Assembly (NCBI GenBank): GCA_003646745.1
Contig: QMLM01000135.1
Coordinates: 1-5,050, forward strand
DNA length: 5,050 nucleotides
Origin: Deltaproteobacteria bacterium
GTDB lineage: Bacteria > Desulfobacterota > B13-G15 > RBG-16-54-18
Direction of reading: 5' to 3'
This document shows positions 1-5,050 of this stretch, piece by piece (within the stretch, counting starts at the first letter, position 1; each line of letters opens with the position of its first letter). The position numbers and the translations under genes are program-made. The notes beneath the pieces are model-generated. The model did not search any database, had not been told where the DNA came from, and saw nothing but the letters and a program-made list of their open reading frames with translations.

Positions 1-119
1 GCCTCCTCTCTATTGGTTGCCAGATCCACTTGAAAGCGCCCTTTGAGAAGACGCCTGAGTTGAGCACCAAGAAGGGTGTCATCTTCGACAAGAAGAACTC
101 TATCCCTGAAATTGGACAT
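1..119 (-). CDS. Response regulator, receiver domain N-terminus (partial)
   Basis: This is the start of a two-component response regulator, cut off by the window edge after 39 complete codons. The visible protein opens with a short polar leader, then a hydrophobic strand (RVLLVEDD, residues 7-14) that carries the acidic pair typical of the Mg-binding pocket of CheY-like receivers. A first helix (LLGAQLRRLLKG) and a second strand (FQVDLATN) follow. The phosphoacceptor aspartate and any output domain lie outside the window, so it is not visible whether this is an NtrC-type sigma-54 activator (as PrsR and PilR are), an OmpR/NarL type or a stand-alone receiver. The start at 119 is preferred over an in-frame ATG at 143, because a purine-rich ribosome site lies between the two. 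The gene overlaps the last 20 nt of the upstream kinase gene, so the two are very probably a cognate pair. Receiver identity is confident; output type is unknown. Confidence 0.9.
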   Translation of the reverse strand, partial: MSNFRDRVLLVEDDTLLGAQLRRLLKGRFQVDLATNREE

Positions 120-2025
120 AGAAGATACTTCCCTTTCCTTCATTGGGGGCATACCAGATCTTTCCCCCAATCTTCTCTAGTAGAACCTGGGCCTGGTAAA
201 GGCCTAACCCTGTCCCCCCCTGCTTGGTAGTAAAAAAGGGCTTAAACAATTGCACCCTCACCTCTTCCGGCACCCCACTGCCTCTATCCTTGATCGCTAT
301 GAGATAAGAACCCTGATTTTCACGTAGCTCAACCTCTATCTTTTCCCCATCGGAGCTGGCCTGCCACGCATTCAACAGGAGGTTTTCGATGACTTTGCCG
401 ACGATCTCTGCATCAGTCCTGATCACCCCTGGGATCAGCCTCAACTCTATTACCGCGTCTTTATTTACCTTGGTAAAATTATCGACAACCCCCTTTATCA
501 CTGCCGCCAAATCTGTCTCCATCAAATTAACACTCCCTTGAGGATTAAAGGCCTTGATCTTGTCCAGTATTCGCCTCGCCCTCTCGCGGGCCTTTTGAAG
601 AGATGGCAGCAGCTCTTTTATAAACTCCTTTGCATCAGCGGCATCTTGCAGCGAGGAGGAATTCTTCACCAATAGATCGAGTAGTTGTGCCATATTTTTG
701 GCGTCGTGAAGGATGAAGGAGGTCGCTTGGGAAAATGCCATCATCCTCTCCTGCTGCAACCTTCGCTCTGCCTCCTCCATCTCCTGAAGCAAAATTCCCA
801 GTGTGTTGGACCAAAACCTGATCAAGCTCTCCTCCTCCCCAGAAAAGGTCCTTCTGTCTTTATGTAACAGGAGGAGGTACCCGAGGGTATCGCCATTACT
901 ACGTAGGGGAATCACCCTTTGGCAAATGGCACCATCTAATCCCCGTCTCGCTTTGGGTGGAAAGATAATCTCCTTGGGCAACGATAGGCTGGGCGGAAAA
1001 ACGCCAAGCATCCGCAACTGGTCGCCTTCTCTCCCATAGAGGGCTACACCCTCCACATCCAATCTCTCAACGAGGTGGCTGAGGATCCTTTCTTTCTTCC
1101 TCTTTTTCCCTATGACATCGAGATAGCACTTGACCTCCAGAGCAAAATCCTGCTCGGGTAGATAGAAGTGGTGATAAAATCGCTCCTTAAGCCATTGCTG
1201 GGGCCGAAAGGGGAAGACGAAAAAGATGGCTCCAATAAGGAAAGAGGCAATGAGGAAGATATCAAGCAGATAAGGAGGGATATCGACCCAACCCATGATG
1301 AGAATCTCAACCCAGATGAAGATCCCCAAAACCGCCAGCACGAAGATCGTCATGGTTATCCTGGTGAGCAGATAAGGTGAAGGGTGCACCCTCACCGCAA
1401 GGAAATCGGTCTTAAACAGAAGATAATAGATAGTGGTCAGGCCAAGTAGGTGAAAAAAAGATAAGTATACAAAAAGGGATAGTGGAGTTCTTCCCCCGAT
1501 CATGACCATCTTGATGATGAAATAGAGGAATACGGTCCACCAGAGGGCAGTCCCGGCCCAAAAGGCCTTCTCTGTTAACCTACCCCCCACATTTCTCTCC
1601 CACATCTCACAGCTGAAGATAAACAAGGCGATGGAGAAGAGGGCAGAAACCATGGTCAAATGGGGCAAGAGGGGATGGGGGAAAAATAGATCGGTGGCCA
1701 AAAGTTCAGGGCGATAATCCACAACGAAGACAGAGATCAAAAACAAATTAAAAGAGACAGAGATCAGGGCAGATATGCGATAAATAAAAGACCTTAAGAT
1801 TCGCATGGCAAAGAAGAAAAATAAATTTAAAAGGAGCAGAGACAGGAAAGAAAAAACCAACGCCCGCTGAGCTGCCTCAGCAGTCCCCAAAGACCAGAGA
1901 TAGGCGGCCGAACAGACGCAAAGTAGGTAAAAAGAGAAGATCAACCGGTCTGTGCGAAATCCCTTGGAGAGAATCAGGATGGGAAGGGCAAGAGTGATAA
2001 GTACCAAAAACTTTAGAAGCAGCAT
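100..2025 (-). CDS. Membrane sensor histidine kinase, PrsK-like (polytopic membrane region, GAF, HATPase)
   Basis: This is a 641-residue sensor kinase of the inner membrane that should autophosphorylate on His and pass the phosphate to the regulator encoded next. Residues 1-272 hold about nine hydrophobic segments (roughly 1-20, 28-47, 56-73, 83-103, 123-140, 156-172, 181-203, 222-245, 252-272). A basic, aromatic juxtamembrane stretch (residues 274-290) follows. Residues about 310-412 look like a GAF domain. A coiled-coil-like charged helix (413-430) leads to the phosphoacceptor box HDAKN (His440). The ATPase domain is complete: N box with N548 and N552, G1 box DRGSG (580-584), F box FKPFF (594-598) and G2 box GGTGLGL (603-609). 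This order, and the HDxKN type of H box, resemble PrsK of exosortase/PEP-CTERM loci, but no such substrate is visible here. ATG 2025 lies 1 nt after the stop of the TPR gene, with only a weak GGAAG upstream, so translation is probably coupled. The start is placed just before the first membrane helix, and the next in-frame Met (74) would lose three helices. Kinase function is confident; the PrsK kinship is moderate. Confidence 0.93.
   Translation of the reverse strand: MLLLKFLVLITLALPILILSKGFRTDRLIFSFYLLCVCSAAYLWSLGTAEAAQRALVFSFLSLLLLNLFFFFAMRILRSFIYRISALISVSFNLFLISVFVVDYRPELLATDLFFPHPLLPHLTMVSALFSIALFIFSCEMWERNVGGRLTEKAFWAGTALWWTVFLYFIIKMVMIGGRTPLSLFVYLSFFHLLGLTTIYYLLFKTDFLAVRVHPSPYLLTRITMTIFVLAVLGIFIWVEILIMGWVDIPPYLLDIFLIASFLIGAIFFVFPFRPQQWLKERFYHHFYLPEQDFALEVKCYLDVIGKKRKKERILSHLVERLDVEGVALYGREGDQLRMLGVFPPSLSLPKEIIFPPKARRGLDGAICQRVIPLRSNGDTLGYLLLLHKDRRTFSGEEESLIRFWSNTLGILLQEMEEAERRLQQERMMAFSQATSFILHDAKNMAQLLDLLVKNSSSLQDAADAKEFIKELLPSLQKARERARRILDKIKAFNPQGSVNLMETDLAAVIKGVVDNFTKVNKDAVIELRLIPGVIRTDAEIVGKVIENLLLNAWQASSDGEKIEVELRENQGSYLIAIKDRGSGVPEEVRVQLFKPFFTTKQGGTGLGLYQAQVLLEKIGGKIWYAPNEGKGSIFYVQFQG
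128..140 (-). promoter_or_regulatory. Ribosome binding site of the response regulator, inside the kinase gene
   Basis: On the minus strand this reads AAGGAAAGGGAAG and ends 8 nt before the ATG at 119. It lies wholly within the kinase coding sequence. It decides the regulator start: the alternative in-frame ATG at 143 is preceded by GCCCCCA, with no Shine-Dalgarno-like sequence, and would itself place this purine tract inside the gene. Confidence 0.65.
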
Positions 2026-2026
2026 T

Positions 2027-3070
2027 TTATCTAACAGCTTCCAATTTTTTTAATAAAGGAAACACCCCTCTCTCCTTAGCCAATCTGGCGGATATATCGA
2101 AGTTTTCCTGTGCATGGAGGTTATCCCCTATTTGTCGATAATAAATTCCCCAGTAATAGTATACATAGGGGTTTTGAGGGTCCAGACGTTGGGCTGCAAC
2201 CAGATACTCCTTTACCTTACCGAAATTACCCTGCCGCCAGAAGATCAAGGCCAGATTTACCTTGGCGGGGGCATAATTAGCCCTCTGAAAATATACCTTT
2301 GCCTCCTCCAACCTGCCCTGGTTTAAATAAAGGACCCCTAGGGCATTGAGTACTACCTTATCAGCAGGGGCTAGGGCTAGGGCAGCCAAGAGGTCTTTTT
2401 CCGCCAGCTTGCACTGCCCCATTTCCTCATAGATGATCCCGCGATTGGTGAGGGCTTCCACGCGATGGGGATCAAGCTTCAATACCTGAGAGTATAACTG
2501 AAGGGCCCTCTTTTTGTCCCCCAACTCCGTATGCATATACGCCTCTTTCAACCAGGCATCTAACATCGCCTTATCGGCACTTTTCTTGCCATGAGAGAAT
2601 CCTGCTCTGGAGAGAGATCTTTTAGGGTTTACCCTCCTTTCACGCTTCACCTTTTTGTAGACCTTTTTACTAGGGGGACGGATCTTCGTTTTAGCCTCTC
2701 CCCCTGAAACATCTTTCGAGCCGATACTTCTGTTTGTTTGCTCACCTTTCTTTTCGGAGGCGGGGAGGCTAGAACTCTCTTGGTGCATAGGGATCTTCTC
2801 GCTGCCGGAAGAAGACGCCAGCAGCTTCTGCTCAGCATGGGTGGTCAGGGGGACGGAAGGACCCCTTTTGTTCAGTTTAAGGAGGACAGTAAATGCAAAA
2901 ACGAGAAATCCGAGGCAAAGAAAGGCCACCAGCCAAAAAAACCATCTTCTTCGAGGGGGAGATAAGGTCTCAAGGAGAGCCTCTGCATTTATATTCTCCT
3001 TTTGGGAGCCTTCAACGTCATCCCCCTTCCTTTGAGCCGCCTTTTTCAATGCCTCTTCGATAAGGCTCAT
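2027..3070 (-). CDS. Single-pass membrane TPR protein, MshN/GspB-like
   Basis: This 347-residue protein is built like the accessory proteins of secretin systems. Residues 1-42 are a short charged cytoplasmic head that begins MSLIEEALKKAAQRK, a start seen in MshN- and GspB-type proteins, and ends in PPRRR. Residues 43-65 are one membrane helix. Residues 66-130 are Ser/Glu/Lys-rich and probably disordered, and 131-163 are strongly basic. Residues 170 to about 335 form about five TPRs with the G8, A20 and P32 pattern (G211, G245, A274 and G308 at position 8). The positive-inside rule puts the TPR part in the periplasm. There it may act with the ATPase to assemble or anchor the secretin, a role inferred from family and position. 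ATG 3070 overlaps the ATPase stop as ATGA, with a strong GAGGTG site 5 nt upstream. One repeat is five residues short. Homology to MshN proper is inferred from layout and gene order; a generic TPR protein remains possible. Confidence 0.88.
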   Translation of the reverse strand: MSLIEEALKKAAQRKGDDVEGSQKENINAEALLETLSPPRRRWFFWLVAFLCLGFLVFAFTVLLKLNKRGPSVPLTTHAEQKLLASSSGSEKIPMHQESSSLPASEKKGEQTNRSIGSKDVSGGEAKTKIRPPSKKVYKKVKRERRVNPKRSLSRAGFSHGKKSADKAMLDAWLKEAYMHTELGDKKRALQLYSQVLKLDPHRVEALTNRGIIYEEMGQCKLAEKDLLAALALAPADKVVLNALGVLYLNQGRLEEAKVYFQRANYAPAKVNLALIFWRQGNFGKVKEYLVAAQRLDPQNPYVYYYWGIYYRQIGDNLHAQENFDISARLAKERGVFPLLKKLEAVR

Positions 3071-3888
3071 CTCACCACCTCAAGGTCCTTCAGGGCCATC
3101 CTCACCTCCTTTTTGCCGAGCTCCTTTGCCCCCCTTACATAACCAGCGACAAGAGTTCTTTCGGCGATCAGGTTGATCAAGCGGGGAAGCCCTTTGCTTG
3201 CCCGATGGATGAGATCTATAGCCTTTGGTTTAAAAACAATGCCATTGCTGCCCGCTACCATCAGTCGATAATTTATATAAGCCCCTGTTTCCTCACTGGT
3301 TAAAGGAAAGAGGGCCGTTTTTATCGGTATTCTTTGGTTCAACTGTCGCAGATTATTTCCCCTAAGTCTCTCTCCCAATTCCCTCTGCCCCACCAAAATG
3401 ATCTGAAACAACTTGTCCTGATCTGTCTCAAAGTTAGATAACAATCTGAGTTCCTCTAAGAGGAAATCGGGCATGGCCTGGGCATCATCGATGATGAACA
3501 AAACCTTTTTTCCTTCTGCATAACGGTCGAGGAGATATTGATGTATCTGGGAGAGGAGATGGATCTTATTAGACGTAGAAGGGGGACCTCCTTCGGCTAT
3601 TTTTAGATCCATAATTAGGAAGGACAGCAACTCCTCAGCAGAGGCCAGAGTAGGGTTAAAAAGATATGCCCTCTCAACAGAATCGTCCAAGTGAGAGATA
3701 AAGAATCTTAGCATGCTGGTCTTGCCCACTCCCACTTCTCCAGTGATCAGCATAAAGCCCATGTTTTGATCGAGACCATAGAAGAGTTGGTCCATGACCT
3801 TCTTGATCCGCGGAGAGAGGAAGAAGTACCTAAGGTCAGGGGAGAGTTTAAAGGGGTTTTCCTTTAGGCCGTAAAACTCCTTATACAT
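3067..3888 (-). CDS. AAA ATPase of the ExeA/GspA/MshM family, secretin-associated
   Basis: This 273-residue P-loop ATPase is probably cytoplasmic or membrane-associated. It opens with MYKEFYGLKENPFKLSPD, the signature opening of ExeA/MshM-type and exosortase-associated ATPases. Walker A is GEVGVGKT (50-57) with K56. Walker B is VLFIIDDAQ (129-137) with D134 and D135. A sensor-1-like strand IILVGQREL (163-171) follows, then LRQLNQRI (180-187), which carries the candidate arginine finger. The sensor-2-like GLPRLINLIAE (233-243) is in the C-terminal helical lid. ExeA with ExeB remodels peptidoglycan for secretin insertion in type II secretion; MshM is the counterpart at MSHA pilus loci. Unlike ExeA, the protein ends right after the AAA lid. 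It has no membrane helix and no periplasmic peptidoglycan-binding domain, so it resembles MshM more than full-length ExeA/GspA. ATG 3888 lies 3 nt after the secretin stop, with AGGGTGAG just upstream. All catalytic motifs are intact. Confidence 0.93.
   Translation of the reverse strand: MYKEFYGLKENPFKLSPDLRYFFLSPRIKKVMDQLFYGLDQNMGFMLITGEVGVGKTSMLRFFISHLDDSVERAYLFNPTLASAEELLSFLIMDLKIAEGGPPSTSNKIHLLSQIHQYLLDRYAEGKKVLFIIDDAQAMPDFLLEELRLLSNFETDQDKLFQIILVGQRELGERLRGNNLRQLNQRIPIKTALFPLTSEETGAYINYRLMVAGSNGIVFKPKAIDLIHRASKGLPRLINLIAERTLVAGYVRGAKELGKKEVRMALKDLEVVR
3071..3081 (-). promoter_or_regulatory. Ribosome binding site of the TPR gene, inside the ATPase 3' end
   Basis: The minus strand reads GAGGTGGTGAG directly before ATG 3070, with GAGGTG 5 nt from the start. 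The same bases encode the last residues (Glu-Val-Val-Arg) of the ATPase. Together with the ATGA stop/start overlap at 3067-3070, it supports both this start and coupled translation. Confidence 0.75.
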
Positions 3889-3891
3889 AAC

Positions 3892-5050
3892 TCACCCTAT
3901 CCTTTCATGCCCCAGCTCTTTATTGGGGACGAAGGGCGGCTGGAGCCGAGGTGTAACGATGATGACTAATTCTGACCTCATAGCCTCTTCCGATTTATGG
4001 CTAAAAAGGTAACCTAAGATAGGAACATCTCCTAATCCTATCACCTTCTTCGTCGTCCCCCCGTTTTTCTCCTGGATCAAACCGGAGATGATAACTATCT
4101 GGCCGCTGGCAACCCTTACAATAGTGCTCGTTTGTCTAGTTTCAATTACGGGAATGGTCTGAGTGGGGGCTGAGGGGATCCCTGTGGGCACCGTCTTTTC
4201 ATCTACCTTCCTGTTGATGGCCGGGATAATTTTGAGGATGATATCCCCGTTGGGGCTGATCTGAGGGGTGATGTGCAGGGTTACCCCGATAAAAATGGGG
4301 TTCAACTTGCTCGTTACCGACGTGGTGGCAACACCTGCGGTAGCCGAAACAGTGGTCAGTTCATAGGTTACATAGACATCGTTCACCCCTACAGAGACGA
4401 TGGCTGGCTGATTGTTCATGGTCACAAGCTGGGGTCTGGAGATGGCCTTGACCTCTCCCTGCTCCTTGAGGAAGGAGATCAAAAGGTCCAAGGTGTATTG
4501 AAATGCCACATCGTTGCTCAACATGTGCAATATCCCCGCCTGCAGCCCTCCGGTGGGGCTGAAGGAAAAGGGGGCAGTGGCCAATGGGGAAACAATCCCA
4601 CCTCCGCCAGCACCTCCACCGCCACCACCGGCGCCAGCCATGGCGGATTTTACTGCACTCTTGAGATCTGGCAATTTAAAAAATTGAATAGTACCCGGAA
4701 AACTGCTCCAATCAATCCCCAATTTCTTGTCTTTATCCAAACTGACCTCCAAGATCTGCACATCTATTAGCACCTGACGGCGGGCGTTCTCCTTGACCTG
4801 GGCGATGAACCGTTGTACCCTCTCCATAACCTCAGGGGTAGTGGTCACCACCACCGTTCCGGTCTGAGAATCAATGGTGTAAGACCCGACCAGCAGCTCC
4901 TCCTCTTCGGCCTTGCCCACCTCTTCCTTGGTAACCTCAGCTACCTCTGCCTTTGCTGGAGTGACCTCCTTGACTTCGGGGACCTTTTCCGGAGGCATCC
5001 CCATCTCTACCTGCTTCGCCAGGATCTTGCTCTGTAAGGAAAAGATCTCC
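3892..5050 (-). CDS. Outer-membrane secretin, MshL/PilQ/GspD family (5' end missing)
   Basis: This is the C-terminal part of a secretin, the multimeric outer-membrane channel of type IV pilus and type II secretion systems. The reading frame is open to the window edge: 15 codons lie upstream of the first Met at 5004, which has no convincing ribosome site, so the true start, signal peptide and early N domains lie outside. Counting from that Met, residues 5-38 are a Pro/Lys/Glu/Ala/Val-rich linker. Residues 42-72 form a short N1-like strand-helix unit (YTIDSQTGTVVV then VMERVQRFIAQV). The core begins at QVLIDVQILEVSL (77-89). SRPQLVTMNNQPA (189-201) and LHITPQISPNGD (223-234) are typical secretin strands. 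The C-terminal signature runs from SGLIQEKNGG through GLGDVPILGYLF (323-334) to ELVIIVTPRL (345-354), and the protein ends 16 residues later without a clear S domain for a pilotin. A Gly-rich insert lies at 123-136. The gene order points to an MshL-type secretin, and PilQ or GspD relatives are not excluded. Confidence 0.93.
   Translation of the reverse strand, partial: EIFSLQSKILAKQVEMGMPPEKVPEVKEVTPAKAEVAEVTKEEVGKAEEEELLVGSYTIDSQTGTVVVTTTPEVMERVQRFIAQVKENARRQVLIDVQILEVSLDKDKKLGIDWSSFPGTIQFFKLPDLKSAVKSAMAGAGGGGGGAGGGGIVSPLATAPFSFSPTGGLQAGILHMLSNDVAFQYTLDLLISFLKEQGEVKAISRPQLVTMNNQPAIVSVGVNDVYVTYELTTVSATAGVATTSVTSKLNPIFIGVTLHITPQISPNGDIILKIIPAINRKVDEKTVPTGIPSAPTQTIPVIETRQTSTIVRVASGQIVIISGLIQEKNGGTTKKVIGLGDVPILGYLFSHKSEEAMRSELVIIVTPRLQPPFVPNKELGHERIG
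4597..4638 (-). repeat. Poly-glycine coding tract within the secretin
   Basis: These 14 codons encode AGAGGGGGGAGGGG, with mixed GGN codons, and form a local GC-rich island in a gene of otherwise moderate GC. The tract is in frame and lies between the first core strand region and the strands near SRPQLV, so it would be a flexible loop in the barrel or gate region. Because the codons are mixed and not one repeated triplet, replication slippage alone explains it poorly. Confidence 0.8.

Noticed and set aside
117..143. ATG at 143 as the start of the response regulator
   Set aside because: It is in frame, but is preceded by GCCCCCA without a Shine-Dalgarno-like sequence. The purine tract AAGGAAAGGGAAG is correctly spaced for the ATG at 119.
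30..230. Plus-strand open frame of 66 codons near the left edge
   Set aside because: It is antisense to the kinase C-terminus and the receiver start, both of which have clear conserved motifs on the minus strand. It is a shadow frame.
4273..4770. Plus-strand open frame of 165 codons
   Set aside because: It lies entirely antisense to the secretin core, has no ribosome site or recognisable domain, and its composition follows from the reverse complement of the secretin's codons, including the Gly tract.
3892..5004. Treating ATG 5004 as the secretin start
   Set aside because: The frame stays open for 15 more codons to the window edge, there is no good ribosome site before 5004, and a secretin should have a signal peptide and N domains that are absent here.
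1..5050. Calling the locus an exosortase/PEP-CTERM system
   Set aside because: The kinase and ATPase resemble components found at such loci, but no exosortase, PEP-CTERM substrate or polysaccharide gene is visible. The secretin and TPR protein fit a pilus or secretion system better.
1..5050. Internal promoters, terminators, RNA genes, CRISPR or insertion sequences
   Set aside because: Gene junctions are +3, -4, +1 and -20 nt, leaving no non-coding space. No repeat array, inverted terminal repeats or tRNA/rRNA-like sequence was noticed when reading both strands.

Overview
The whole window is one densely packed, leftward (minus-strand) operon segment of five genes, with both ends cut by the window edges. 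In transcription order, from high to low coordinates, it holds: an outer-membrane secretin (5' end missing), an ExeA/MshM-type AAA ATPase, a single-pass membrane TPR protein of MshN/GspB-like layout, a polytopic membrane histidine kinase with a GAF domain, and the first 39 codons of a response regulator. The junctions are +3 nt, a 4-nt ATGA overlap, +1 nt and a 20-nt overlap. There is therefore no internal room for a promoter or terminator, and the genes look translationally coupled.

Region by region: 3892-5050 is the secretin, with an acidic low-complexity linker, a short N1-like domain, a secretin core and a run of ten glycines in fourteen residues. 3067-3888 is the ATPase, with intact Walker A and B motifs. 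2027-3070 is the TPR protein: a short cytoplasmic head, one membrane helix, a Ser/Lys-rich then strongly basic linker, and about five TPRs. 100-2025 is the kinase: about nine membrane helices, a GAF-like region, an HDAKN phosphoacceptor box and a full HATPase domain. 1-119 is the start of a receiver domain.

The order secretin, ATPase, TPR protein matches mshL-mshM-mshN of MSHA-type IV pilus loci, and is also reminiscent of type II secretion with GspA/GspB accessory proteins. The likely role is assembly or gating of an outer-membrane secretin: the ATPase and TPR protein help place the pore through the peptidoglycan, and the secretin lets a pilus or secreted substrate out. The unusual part is what follows. 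Instead of the assembly ATPase and platform protein (mshE, mshG), the operon continues directly into a two-component system. Its kinase has the architecture of PrsK, the exosortase/PEP-CTERM-associated kinase, which suggests that secretin assembly and a surface-sensing or exopolysaccharide-type regulatory circuit are co-expressed.

The organism is a Gram-negative (diderm) bacterium, because a secretin requires an outer membrane. Moderate GC, frequent AGA/AGG arginine codons and the gene families would suit a Desulfobacterota/deltaproteobacterial lineage, but this is inference and not shown by any marker in the window. No RNA genes, mobile elements, CRISPR arrays or terminators were seen.
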